Below are positions 50,878 to 59,400 of a stretch of 64,000 nucleotides of DNA, piece after piece. The notes beneath the pieces were generated by a model. The model was not told the DNA's origin. It saw only the letters and a list, made by a program, of their open reading frames with translations, and did not search any database. The translations under genes were made by a program, and so were the position numbers. Location: contig NZ_QETA01000002.1 in NCBI RefSeq assembly GCF_003123725.1, forward strand, positions 1 through 64,000. Direction: 5' to 3'. This DNA comes from Corticimicrobacter populi (GTDB lineage: Bacteria; Pseudomonadota; Gammaproteobacteria; Burkholderiales; Burkholderiaceae_B). Position 1 is the first letter of the stretch, and each line of letters starts with the position of its first letter.

Positions 50878-52644
50878 TCAGGCGGTGGCAGGAGCGGTCC
50901 GGGTTTCGGCGGCAGGTGTGGCAGCCTTGTCGCCATAGACCGCTACCTTGAAGGGCTCTGGCCCCAGCCGGTCCACGACATCGATGAAACGCTCCGCCTC
51001 GCTGTCGCGCAGTGCCAGATAGGTTTGGATCATCTTTTCAAGCACATCGGGAATTTCGGCGCGGGCAAAGGAGCGGCCGATGATCTTGCCGATGGCAGCG
51101 CCGTCGGCGCGTGCCGAGGCGATGGTGTCGTCGGCCGGTTGCTGGGCAGCAAGGGCGTGGGCCGGTTCACTCTGGCGTCCACCGATGGTGACCTGGTACC
51201 ACTCCTCTCCGGCTTTGTCCACGCCCAGGATGCCGATATGGCCGACGTGATGGTGACCACAGGCATTGATACAGCCCGAGATGTTGAGGTCAAGTTCGCC
51301 AATCTCGAACTGGTAGTCCAGATCGTCGAAACGACGCTGGATGGCTTCGGCTACGGGAATCGATACGGCGTTGGCCAGGGCACAGAAATCGCCGCCCGGA
51401 CAGGCGATGATGTTGGTGATCAGGCCGATGTTGGGTGTGGCCAGCTTGAGTGCTTCCAGTTTCTGCCAGAGCTCGAACAGCCTGCTGCGGCGCACGTCCG
51501 CCAGGATCAGGTTCTGCTCATGTGAAACGCGCAGTTCACCCAGGGCATAGTCGTCGGCCAGTTGTGCCACGGCATCCATCTGGTCGGCCGTGATATCCCC
51601 CGGCGGTGTGCCGGTCGCCTTGAGCGAAAGGGTTACGGCGGCGTAGCCGGCTTGCCGGTGAGGATGCACGTTGGTGCGCAGCCAGCGGGCAAAGCGGCTG
51701 TGCGTGGCGGCTTCGGCACTGAAGTCGGCAGGTTCGTCGGCTGCGGCGGGATCGTAGGCGGGCCAGGTGAAGCGACTGGCGATTTCATCGAGTTCTGCCT
51801 GCGTGACCTGGTTGGGGCCGTCCTTGATGCGCAGCCATTCTTCATGAACCTGTTCTGCAAAGACCTCAGGGGTCAGTTCCTTGACCAGGATCTTGATGCG
51901 GGCCTTGTATTTGTTGTCGCGCCGGCCATGCAGGTTGTACACGCGCAGGGCTGCCTGCAGATAGGTGAGCAGGTGCTGCCAGGGCAGGAAGGGGTTGATC
52001 AGCTTGCCGACGATGGGGGTACGTCCCAGACCGCCGCCGATCCAGACCTTGAAACCGATCTGTCCATCCTTTTGCGTGGCCTGCAGGCCGATGTCATGGA
52101 CGCCCACGGCGGCGCGATCATGGTCGGCACCGCTGACGGCAATCTTGAACTTGCGCGGCAGGAAGGCGAATTCCGGATGGAAGGTGGACCATTGACGGAT
52201 GATTTCGCACCAGACCAGCGGGTTGACGTGCTCGTCGGGCGCAATGCCGGCAAAATGGTCGGTGGTGGTATTGCGGATACAGTTGCCGCTGGTCTGGATG
52301 GCGTGCATCTGCACGGTGGCCAGTTCCCCCAGGATCGTGGGCACGTCTTCCAGCTTCGGCCAGTTGAACTGAATGTTCTGCCGCGTGCTGAAATGACCAT
52401 AGCCACGATCGTAGGTACGGGCGATATAGGCCAGCTTGCGCAACTGCTCCGAGCGCAGCATGCCGTAGGGAATGGCGACGCGCAGCATCGGGGCGTGGCG
52501 CTGGATGTACAGGCCATTCTGCAGGCGCAGCACGCGGAAATCGTCCTCGCTCAGCTCGCCGGCCAGAAAGCGGCGGGTCTGTCCTGCAAACTGTTGTACG
52601 CGCTGTTCAATCAGCTGCTGGTCGATGGAGGCGTATTGATACAT
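50878..52644 (-). CDS. cysI: Sulfite reductase haemoprotein (CysI-like, ferredoxin-type)
   Basis: 588 residues with two ferrite-reductase repeats and the siroheme/4Fe-4S motif C-PGGDF-C ... GCINACGHHH. FSTRQNIQFNWPKLEDVP and TSGNCIRNTTTDHFAG are siroheme-domain signatures. It reduces sulfite (or possibly nitrite) to sulfide. No flavoprotein partner (cysJ) is adjacent, so electrons probably come from ferredoxin or another donor. The C-terminal 20 residues are an alanine/threonine-rich tail. It is divergent from yggS across a 125-bp gap. Confidence 0.88.
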   Translation of the reverse strand: MYQYASIDQQLIEQRVQQFAGQTRRFLAGELSEDDFRVLRLQNGLYIQRHAPMLRVAIPYGMLRSEQLRKLAYIARTYDRGYGHFSTRQNIQFNWPKLEDVPTILGELATVQMHAIQTSGNCIRNTTTDHFAGIAPDEHVNPLVWCEIIRQWSTFHPEFAFLPRKFKIAVSGADHDRAAVGVHDIGLQATQKDGQIGFKVWIGGGLGRTPIVGKLINPFLPWQHLLTYLQAALRVYNLHGRRDNKYKARIKILVKELTPEVFAEQVHEEWLRIKDGPNQVTQAELDEIASRFTWPAYDPAAADEPADFSAEAATHSRFARWLRTNVHPHRQAGYAAVTLSLKATGTPPGDITADQMDAVAQLADDYALGELRVSHEQNLILADVRRSRLFELWQKLEALKLATPNIGLITNIIACPGGDFCALANAVSIPVAEAIQRRFDDLDYQFEIGELDLNISGCINACGHHHVGHIGILGVDKAGEEWYQVTIGGRQSEPAHALAAQQPADDTIASARADGAAIGKIIGRSFARAEIPDVLEKMIQTYLALRDSEAERFIDVVDRLGPEPFKVAVYGDKAATPAAETRTAPATA

Positions 52645-52769
52645 GTCCTATCCTGTAGGCGATGGCGTCTGCCATGGGCAGGCCCGGAACGCCGGAGTAC
52701 ACTTGTGAGGGGTCGGATATGATGACACGATCCGGGGTCAACCGTTGCTTTCTTAAAACTAATGGTTAT

Positions 52770-53516
52770 ATGAATATTGAAGATTCCATGGCGCAGCGCC
52801 TTGAAACGATCCGGCGGCGCATTGGGCAGGCCTGCGAGCGCGCCGGCCGCTCGGCAGACGAGGTGACTTTGCTGTCGGTCAGCAAGACCTTTGGCGAGGC
52901 TGCGATTCGTGAGGCCGTGGCGCTGGGGTTGACCCGATTCGGCGAAAACAAGGCCCAGGAAATTCGCCAGAAAAGCGCGCCGCTGGCCGACTGCGGCATC
53001 GAGTGGGTCATGATCGGCCATTTGCAGACCAACAAGGCTAAGGATGTGGCCCGGTTGGCAGCCGAGGTGCAGTCGGTCGATCGGCTGGAACTGGCGCAGG
53101 CGCTGGATCGCCGCCTGCAGGCCGAAGGGCGGCGCATTCGCGTACTGGTGCAGCTCAAGACCTCGACCGAGCCGAGCAAATACGGTCTGGCCCCTGAAGA
53201 ACTGCCCGACTTTCTGCGGACATTGCAGGCTTACGACACACTGGATGTGCAGGGCTTGATGACGCTGGCAATCAATTCCACTGACGAGGCCTCGGTGCGC
53301 CATTGTTTCCGAGGGCTGCGCGAGTGGTGCGAGCGGGCCCGGCAGGAAACCGGCCTGGCCTTGCCGCGGCTGTCGATGGGCATGAGCGGGGATTTCGAGA
53401 CGGCGATTGCCGAGGGATCGACCGAGGTCCGGATCGGCACGGCGATTTTCGGTAGCCGGCCTTATGGGGATGCCTATTACTGGCCCGAGAACGGACCGGT
53501 CAGCACATCGTCCTGA
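52770..53516 (+). CDS. yggS: YggS/PLPBP pyridoxal-phosphate homeostasis protein
   Basis: 248 residues with the PLP lysine (LLSVSKTF, Lys39) and the family blocks RFGENKAQEIRQK, IEWVMIGHLQTNKAKDVARL, LVQLKTSTEPSKYGL, LSMGMSGDFETAIAEGSTEVRIGTAIFGSR. It binds PLP and keeps its free level safe; it has no catalytic activity of its own. The start could also be the ATG at 52788; both remove the unconserved leader of the longer frame. Its 3' end overlaps the next, convergent gene by 17 bp. Confidence 0.93.
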   Translation: MNIEDSMAQRLETIRRRIGQACERAGRSADEVTLLSVSKTFGEAAIREAVALGLTRFGENKAQEIRQKSAPLADCGIEWVMIGHLQTNKAKDVARLAAEVQSVDRLELAQALDRRLQAEGRRIRVLVQLKTSTEPSKYGLAPEELPDFLRTLQAYDTLDVQGLMTLAINSTDEASVRHCFRGLREWCERARQETGLALPRLSMGMSGDFETAIAEGSTEVRIGTAIFGSRPYGDAYYWPENGPVSTSS

Positions 53517-54132
53517 GTTTCAGCAGCGCCTTGGCGATCTCGCTGCGGTGCTTGGCCAGCTTCATCCATTTGGGCAGTACGAAGAATAGTGCGTAGTTAC
53601 TGTAGGTAGGACGCTGCTTTTCGCGCAGATCAGCGCTTACATATCCGTACAGCGCATCCAGGTGGCGCGGGTTGTAGGCCCAGACGGTGCCGTGTCGTGT
53701 CGGGGTGGTCAATCGGAGTGGCAGGCCGAAGTGTGGGTCGATACACCGGTCTTGTGGCAATGTCTGACTCATCACGACGCTGACCTCGGTCTGGTGCTGG
53801 CATTCCGGGCAAGTGGCCGTGAGGTGTTCGGGTGGCGAGGCGGGCGGTGAGGTGTAATGCCGGCAGGGCATGAGCCATTTGTGGCCACAGAAGCCGCAGG
53901 GCCGGCGGCCTTGCAGCTTGACCGGCCCCAGCCAGTGATTTTTTTCTGACGACAGTGCCATGCCGCACTGGGTGCAACTGAAGCGGTTGTGCCAGCGAGG
54001 TGTCCGATATTTGTCGAATGATGCCTGCACGATACCGGGGGTTTGGCAGCGCGGACACAGGACCTGGACTTCACCCAGAGCAAACGATATCAGGGGTTCG
54101 CCTGTGGCGAGAAAACGTTTTGGCGCGGTCAT
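53500..54132 (-). CDS. Uncharacterised multi-zinc-ribbon protein
   Basis: 210 residues, no recognised family. Four cysteine pairs are spaced along the first 130 residues (CPRC, CTQC, CGFCGH, CPEC), so it should bind two zinc ions in ribbon folds. A basic C-terminal part follows (YVSADLREKQRPTYSNYALFFVLPKWMKLAKHRSEIAKALLKLR), suggesting nucleic-acid contact. It overlaps the yggS 3' end tail to tail. Together with the next two genes it forms a block of unknowns on the minus strand between yggS and prfC. Confidence 0.7.
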   Translation of the reverse strand: MTAPKRFLATGEPLISFALGEVQVLCPRCQTPGIVQASFDKYRTPRWHNRFSCTQCGMALSSEKNHWLGPVKLQGRRPCGFCGHKWLMPCRHYTSPPASPPEHLTATCPECQHQTEVSVVMSQTLPQDRCIDPHFGLPLRLTTPTRHGTVWAYNPRHLDALYGYVSADLREKQRPTYSNYALFFVLPKWMKLAKHRSEIAKALLKLRTMC

Positions 54133-54167
54133 GGCGAGTTGAGGAAGCGGTACGTATCTGGCTGGCC

Positions 54168-54635
54168 TTATGCGCTGTGCAGTGATGTCTGCCAGAAGGT
54201 CAGTGTGTAGCCGTTGAATGCAAACGGATTGTCCGGGATCTGGAGATCCACGGTGCAGGGGCGATCCGGATAGATGCAGGCGAGTTTGGCTGCGGTCATC
54301 TGTTGCAGCGTCTGGCCCAGTGCCTGCAGCTTGTCAGGTGCAATGTCCGGGCAGCCGGCACCGTGCAGGTCGGCAATGTGGATATGGTTCAGCGTGGCTT
54401 CGACCTGATGGCGGGAGGACTGTCCAAGCCGCTTTTCGTATTCCTGGATCAGGTCGGCCGGTGTGCCGGCCCGCAGGATGTAGCCCGAGATGTCTTCGAA
54501 TTCGGGCCAGAATGCGGCCGCATATCCAATGGCGAGGGAGAAGTTGCCTTCGCAGCCGATCCAGCTTTCCAGGTCGATGCCCTTGCCGCCATTCCAGCGG
54601 TCAAGCTCACTGCGCATGCTGGGCGGAGTTTTCAT
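54168..54635 (-). CDS. Uncharacterised small protein
   Basis: 155 residues, soluble, with MRSELDRWNGGKGIDLESWIGCEGNFSLAIGYAAAFWPEF as its most distinctive part and a C-terminal PFAFNGYTLTFWQTSLHSA. I do not recognise a family with certainty. The size and tryptophan-rich, acidic character resemble toxin-immunity proteins, but no toxin gene is adjacent. It lies 35 bp upstream of the zinc-ribbon gene on the same strand and may be co-transcribed. Confidence 0.65.
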   Translation of the reverse strand: MKTPPSMRSELDRWNGGKGIDLESWIGCEGNFSLAIGYAAAFWPEFEDISGYILRAGTPADLIQEYEKRLGQSSRHQVEATLNHIHIADLHGAGCPDIAPDKLQALGQTLQQMTAAKLACIYPDRPCTVDLQIPDNPFAFNGYTLTFWQTSLHSA

Positions 54636-54686
54636 GCCTGGATACGCAGTGTGTGATGCGTCGCTGCCCCTGGGCAGTGGCTACGC

Positions 54687-55358
54687 TCAGAAGCGGTTGC
54701 GGCGTGGGCACTCGGCGATCGTGCCCCAGCCATTGTTGGGTTCGCAGTAGTGATTGCGTGCATTCCATGCACAGGTGGGCCGTTCGAAGAAGCCAGTCTC
54801 GGCGCAACGGGCCAGCTCGGCGCGCAGGGCCTGCTGCCAGTTGCCACTCTGCACGTCGTTGCCGGCTGTGGCAGCGGTGGCTGCAGCAGCCTGCTCGCTG
54901 GCGGGCAATTCGATGGGTTGCAGCGCAGGGAGTTGATTGCCCTGGCCAGGCGGTGGCACCAGCACGAATTGTTGCTGTATGCCGGCGCTGTCTGCTTCCA
55001 GATTCATGATGCGGGCCAGTTCATCCTTGGTGAGTGGGTCACGCGAGATGAGTATGCTGGCTTCGGTGGGCGCATCGAAGAGCGACTTGAGTGGTGCGCT
55101 GTCGGCGTCGGCAGTCCGGATGGTGTCGGCTGTGGGGGGGACGCCCAGTGTGCCGTCTACCCGGGGCTGTGGGGGCTGGGCGGTGTAGGCCTTGCCGTCG
55201 GCATCCAGCACGGGCTCGTCGGTGCCCAGGCCGGACTGGTTGGGTGGCGCTTCGGCAATGGGGGCGTTGGCGACCAGTTGGTCGCCAAGCTTCATGCCAC
55301 CCCAGGCCGACAGGCCCAGGAAAATCGCCAGGATCAGAATCAGGATACGCCAGGACAT
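54687..55358 (-). CDS. Membrane-anchored protein with cysteine-rich C-terminus
   Basis: 223 residues: a single N-terminal membrane anchor (MSWRILILILAIFLGLSAWGG), a long low-complexity Pro/Ala/Asp linker, then a compact C-terminal module with four cysteines (LARCAETGFFERPTCAWNARNHYCEPNNGWGTIAECP). The module looks periplasmic and disulfide-bonded. No function is known to me. It starts 9 bp after the prfC stop, so it may be co-transcribed with prfC. Confidence 0.75.
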   Translation of the reverse strand: MSWRILILILAIFLGLSAWGGMKLGDQLVANAPIAEAPPNQSGLGTDEPVLDADGKAYTAQPPQPRVDGTLGVPPTADTIRTADADSAPLKSLFDAPTEASILISRDPLTKDELARIMNLEADSAGIQQQFVLVPPPGQGNQLPALQPIELPASEQAAAATAATAGNDVQSGNWQQALRAELARCAETGFFERPTCAWNARNHYCEPNNGWGTIAECPRRNRF

Positions 55359-55367
55359 GGAGAGTGC

Positions 55368-56984
55368 TTAATTGTTGCTGCCGAACACCCGGCCGCTGTG
55401 TTCGCGCATGGCATGGAAGCGGATCTCGGGATAGCGTTCTTCGGCCACCCTCAACTGAGCATGCGAGGTGATCAGGAAAGCGGCCGCATCGACCACATCA
55501 TAGGCGATATGGGCAGCGTTGGCATCCATGAATTTGCGCAACGCGCGGGGATCTTCGGCTGTGACCCAGCGTGCCATCGTATAGCGCGAAGGCATCATCC
55601 GGGCGTCGACGCCGTACTCGGTCTTGAGACGATGGGCGACGACTTCGAACTGCAACTGGCCGACAGCACCCAGCAGCAAGGCACCGCCTGCTGCCTCGGG
55701 GCGAAAGACCTGGATCGCGCCTTCTTCGCCGAGCTGGGCCAGGCCGTGGCGCAGTTGCTTGGTGCGCAGTGGATCCTTGACCTCGACTGCCTGGAACAGT
55801 TCGGGTGCAAAAAAAGGCAACCCTGTGTATTGCAGTGTTTCTCCCTCGGTCAGAGTGTCGCCCAATTGCAACACGCCATGGTTGGGGATGCCGATGATGT
55901 CGCCTGCGTAGGCTTCATCGAGCAGGTCGCGTCGCTGCGACAGGAAAGACACCACGTTGTTGGGACGCATGTCCTTGCCGGTACGGCTGACCTTGATGCG
56001 CATGCCGCGCTCGAAGCGGCCGCTGCAGACGTGCACGAAGGCCACGCGGTCGCGGTGCGCCGGGTCCATGTTGGCCTGGATCTTGAAGACCACGCCGGTG
56101 AACTTGGCTTCGTCGGGCCTGACTTCGCGTTGCAGCGCCTGGCGCGAGCCGGGAGACGGCGCAAAGTCGACCAGGGTGTCGAGTACTTCCTGCACGCCGA
56201 AGTTGTTGATGGCCGAGCCGAAGAAGACAGGCGTCTGCTGGCCGGCGAGGAAGGCCTCATGGTCGAACGCCGGAGCGGCTTCGGAGACCAGCTCGATCTC
56301 TTCGCGGGCCTTGTCGAAGTGTTCGCCGAAACGTCGGGCGATTTCGGGATTGTCGAGGCCGGCGATCAGTTCATCATCACCGGCGCGGCGTTCTTCTCCC
56401 GGCTTGAAGACGCGCATCTGGTTGCGCCGGATGTCGAATACACCACCGAACTTGCGCCCCATGCCGATGGGCCAGGAGAAAGGCACGGCATCCATGCCGA
56501 GGTGCGATTCGATTTCGGACAGCAGATCGAGCGGTTCCTGGACTTCGCGGTCGAATTTGTTGATGAAGGTAATGATGGGGGTATTGCGTGCACGGCAGAC
56601 CTGCAGCAGGCGAATGGTCTGCGGCTCGATACCGTTGGCGGCATCGATCACCATCAGGGCTGCGTCCACGGCAGTCAGCACACGATAGGTATCTTCGGAG
56701 AAGTCCTGGTGCCCCGGGGTGTCGAGCAGGTTGATGACGCAGTCGCGATATTCCATCTGCATGACCGACGAGGCCACCGAAATGCCGCGCTGTTTTTCGA
56801 TCTCCATCCAGTCTGACGATGCATGGCGCGAAGCCTTGCGTGCCTTGACGCTGCCGGCGATCTGGATGGCTCCTGCGAACAGCAGCAGCTTTTCCGTCAG
56901 CGTGGTCTTGCCCGCGTCAGGGTGGGAAATGATGGCGAAAGTCCTGCGTTTGGAGACTTCCTGCAGGAGCGCGTCATGTGACAT
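55368..56984 (-). CDS. prfC: Peptide chain release factor 3
   Basis: 538 residues, translational GTPase. G1 SHPDAGKTTLTEKLL, switch/G2 RGISVASSVMQMEY, G3 LLDTPGHQDFSEDTYR and G4 ITFINKFDRE are present, followed by RF3-specific domains (GVDARMMPSRYTMARWV). RF3 recycles RF1/RF2 from the ribosome after termination and aids quality control. It is full length. The downstream membrane-protein gene begins 9 bp after its stop. Confidence 0.97.
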   Translation of the reverse strand: MSHDALLQEVSKRRTFAIISHPDAGKTTLTEKLLLFAGAIQIAGSVKARKASRHASSDWMEIEKQRGISVASSVMQMEYRDCVINLLDTPGHQDFSEDTYRVLTAVDAALMVIDAANGIEPQTIRLLQVCRARNTPIITFINKFDREVQEPLDLLSEIESHLGMDAVPFSWPIGMGRKFGGVFDIRRNQMRVFKPGEERRAGDDELIAGLDNPEIARRFGEHFDKAREEIELVSEAAPAFDHEAFLAGQQTPVFFGSAINNFGVQEVLDTLVDFAPSPGSRQALQREVRPDEAKFTGVVFKIQANMDPAHRDRVAFVHVCSGRFERGMRIKVSRTGKDMRPNNVVSFLSQRRDLLDEAYAGDIIGIPNHGVLQLGDTLTEGETLQYTGLPFFAPELFQAVEVKDPLRTKQLRHGLAQLGEEGAIQVFRPEAAGGALLLGAVGQLQFEVVAHRLKTEYGVDARMMPSRYTMARWVTAEDPRALRKFMDANAAHIAYDVVDAAAFLITSHAQLRVAEERYPEIRFHAMREHSGRVFGSNN

Positions 56985-57096
56985 GGATGGTGTTCTTTCA
57001 GGTGCGTGTTGATGGTGCTTAGCCTGCTATTTTCGCCGATATGGGCGTGGGAAACAAACGCGATGCGTCGCGCCTGTTCAAGCCCGTTGTCCACGA

Positions 57097-58059
57097 TCAC
57101 GGCAAGATGGTGGTGGATCCGTCCTGAACTTGGCTGCGGGATTCTTCTGGCCACCCCCAGGGCGGTTGCCGGAAGCGGGTTGCCAGGAAATCGATCAGGA
57201 CTTGTACCCGCGCGGGTCGCAGCCTGCCGGGCGGAGTGACGATGTACAGCGCAATCGGGTGGGCCTGCCAGCCCGGCAGGCAGGTTTGCAGGGTGCCTGC
57301 CTGCAGGTCTTCCCAGACCAGGAATTCGGGCAGCAATGCCAGGCCCAGGCCGCGGCGCAGTGCAGGCAGCAGCGCGTCGGCGTTGTTCACGCGCAAGGGA
57401 GAAGCCATGGCCTGGCTGAATTCGCCCTGCTGTGGGTGTGTGAATTGCCAGGCACGGCCCGTGCGGGCATAGGCGTACTCCAGGGCCGGCAAGCCGGCCA
57501 GGTCGCGTGGGTGCCGGGGCTGTCCATGCCGGGCAAAGCAGTCGGGGGCCCCGACCGGCAGAATGCGGACGGTACACAGGCGCAGCGCCAACAGGCTGGA
57601 GTCGTCGAGCGTCGAGATGCGTAGCGCCAGGTCGTAGCCACCCGCCACGATATCGACCTGTTCGTCGCTGAAATTCACGTCCAGGCTGATGCCGGGATGG
57701 GCCTGCATGAAATCCGGCAGGGCCGGGGCCAGATGCGCGACACCGAACGACATGGGGGCGGTCAGCCTGATCTGTCCTCGGAGACTGCCGGATTGTTCGG
57801 TGATGTCGGCTTCGATGGCCTCGCCTTCCTGCAGCAGGCGGGCGGCGCGTTCCTGTGCAGCCTGCCCGCTGGCGGTAAGTGACAGTCGCCTCGAGGTACG
57901 CTGCAGCAGGTTGGTGTGCAGGCGCTGCTCCAGTCGGCTGACGGCTTTCGATACGGTGGCCTGGGACAGGCCCAGTTCCGTGGCGGCACGGGCGAAGGAG
58001 CCGGTTTCCGCGACCTTGGCGAAGATGGCCCAGGCTTCCAGATCTGGCAATTTTTTCAT
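57097..58059 (-). CDS. LysR-type regulator divergent from pirin gene
   Basis: 320 residues. The helix-turn-helix is LEAWAIFAKVAETGSFARAATELGLSQATVSKAVSRLEQRLHTNLLQRTSRRLSLTASG, and the effector domain has LRGQIRLTAPMSFGVAHLAPALPDFMQAHPGISLDVNFSDEQVDIVAGGYDLALRI. This closely follows the group of LysR regulators found divergent to pirin and quinone-stress genes. It probably controls the pirin gene 98 bp away. The AT-rich gap holds no perfect repeat that I can single out. Confidence 0.88.
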   Translation of the reverse strand: MKKLPDLEAWAIFAKVAETGSFARAATELGLSQATVSKAVSRLEQRLHTNLLQRTSRRLSLTASGQAAQERAARLLQEGEAIEADITEQSGSLRGQIRLTAPMSFGVAHLAPALPDFMQAHPGISLDVNFSDEQVDIVAGGYDLALRISTLDDSSLLALRLCTVRILPVGAPDCFARHGQPRHPRDLAGLPALEYAYARTGRAWQFTHPQQGEFSQAMASPLRVNNADALLPALRRGLGLALLPEFLVWEDLQAGTLQTCLPGWQAHPIALYIVTPPGRLRPARVQVLIDFLATRFRQPPWGWPEESRSQVQDGSTTILP

Positions 58060-58157
58060 GTCAATAATCGAAATGATGGTTTTCCATTCATTCTATTTCA
58101 TTGCTTCGAATGGGTGCGTAAACTGGCTTCATCAATTCATTTCCAGGGAGCAGCATC

Positions 58158-58859
58158 ATGATCGAACGCAGACCTTTCGAATCGCTGGGACACGCCGACC
58201 ACGGCTGGCTCAATGCCCGGCATCACTTTTCCTTTGCCAGCTATCACGATCCCGCTCGTATGGGATGGGGCGCGCTGCGCGTCTGGAACGACGACGAAAT
58301 CGCTTCGCAGACCGGCTTTCCGCCGCATCCGCATGCCGACATGGAAATCATCACCTATGTTCGCACTGGTGCCATTTCTCATCAGGACAGCCTGGGCAAC
58401 AAGGGGCGGACGGCGGCAGGCGACGTGCAGGTGATGAGCGCTGGCACGGGCATCCGCCACGCCGAGTACAACCTGGAGTCGGAAATCACGACGCTGTTCC
58501 AGATCTGGATATTGCCTGACCAGAAGGGCGGGGCACCGGGCTGGGGAACCAAGCCGTTTCCACGGGGGGATCGTTCTGGCCGTTTTGTGCCGCTGGCCAG
58601 CGGCATGGCCGGTGATGTCGATGCCTTGCCGATCCGGGCCGATGCCCGTGTCTCCGGCGCGACGCTCAAGGCCGGGGAAAGCACGGTCTACCGGTTGGGG
58701 CGTGATCGTTTTGGCTACCTGGTTTCGGCCTCGGGGCGGGTCGAAGTCAACGGTGTGATGTTGCATGCCCGCGATGGTGCTGCACTGCGTGATGAGGATG
58801 AAATTCACATTACGGCGCACGAGGATGCCGAACTGGTGCTGGTCGATACGGCACCTTGA
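58158..58859 (+). CDS. Pirin-family protein (YhhW-like quercetin dioxygenase)
   Basis: 233 residues. Metal ligands are at the positions expected for YhhW: His57 and His59 (FPPHPHADMEI), His101 and Glu103 (GTGIRHAEYN). The opening RRPFESLGHADHGWLNARHHFSFASYHDP is typical of short bacterial pirins. The family can oxidise quercetin in vitro; the natural role is unclear. It is divergent from a LysR gene that probably regulates it. Confidence 0.92.
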   Translation: MIERRPFESLGHADHGWLNARHHFSFASYHDPARMGWGALRVWNDDEIASQTGFPPHPHADMEIITYVRTGAISHQDSLGNKGRTAAGDVQVMSAGTGIRHAEYNLESEITTLFQIWILPDQKGGAPGWGTKPFPRGDRSGRFVPLASGMAGDVDALPIRADARVSGATLKAGESTVYRLGRDRFGYLVSASGRVEVNGVMLHARDGAALRDEDEIHITAHEDAELVLVDTAP

Positions 58860-58893
58860 ACAGGCCGGGTCCCGTTGCCCACGAAACGGGACC

Positions 58894-59400
58894 CTACATG
58901 CCCGGCAGCAGTGTTGCTTGCGGCAGGGCACCTTCGTGTGAAAGCAGGAAGCGCTTTGCCGGCAGGCCGCCGGCAAAGCCGGTCAGGCTGCCGTTGGTGC
59001 CGATGACCCGGTGGCAGGGCAGGACGATGGGCAAGGGATTGCGGCCATTGGCCGCACCGACGGCGCGTGCTGCGCGAGGGTGCCGGACGCGTTCGGCCAG
59101 TCCGGCATAACTGAGAGTTTCGCCATAGCCGATACTGGCCAGCGCCTGCCAGACAGCCAGTTGGAAAGGCGTGCCCTGCGGTGCCAGAGGCAGATCGAAG
59201 GTGCGGCGTTGGCCGGCAAAATATTCGCTCAACTGGCTCCGTGCCTGTTGCAGCACAGGATGATCCGGTTGCTCGCGCCAGGTGCCCGTGCGCGGATAAG
59301 GGTGCCGGGTCGAGGGAAACTCGATCAGGCACAGGCCGTGTCGGTCGGCGGCCAGCAGCAGCGGGCCGAGCGGGCTATCGATGTGGGTATGGGCGATCAT
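58894..59400 (-). CDS. ogt: Methylated-DNA-protein cysteine methyltransferase
   Basis: 168 residues from the ATG at 59400. The acceptor cysteine Cys129 is in LPCHRVIGTNGSLTGFAGGLPAKRFLL, and the DNA-binding part is TPFQLAVWQALASIGYGETLSYAGLAERV. It removes alkyl groups from O6-alkylguanine in a suicide reaction. Its ATG overlaps the stop of the AdaA-AlkA fusion gene by 4 bp, making a two-gene alkylation-repair operon. Confidence 0.94.
   Translation of the reverse strand: MIAHTHIDSPLGPLLLAADRHGLCLIEFPSTRHPYPRTGTWREQPDHPVLQQARSQLSEYFAGQRRTFDLPLAPQGTPFQLAVWQALASIGYGETLSYAGLAERVRHPRAARAVGAANGRNPLPIVLPCHRVIGTNGSLTGFAGGLPAKRFLLSHEGALPQATLLPGM

Noticed and set aside
54750-56816. 688-codon plus-strand frame over prfC and its neighbour
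   Set aside because: It spans two well-supported minus-strand genes and shows no domain; typical of high-GC antisense frames.
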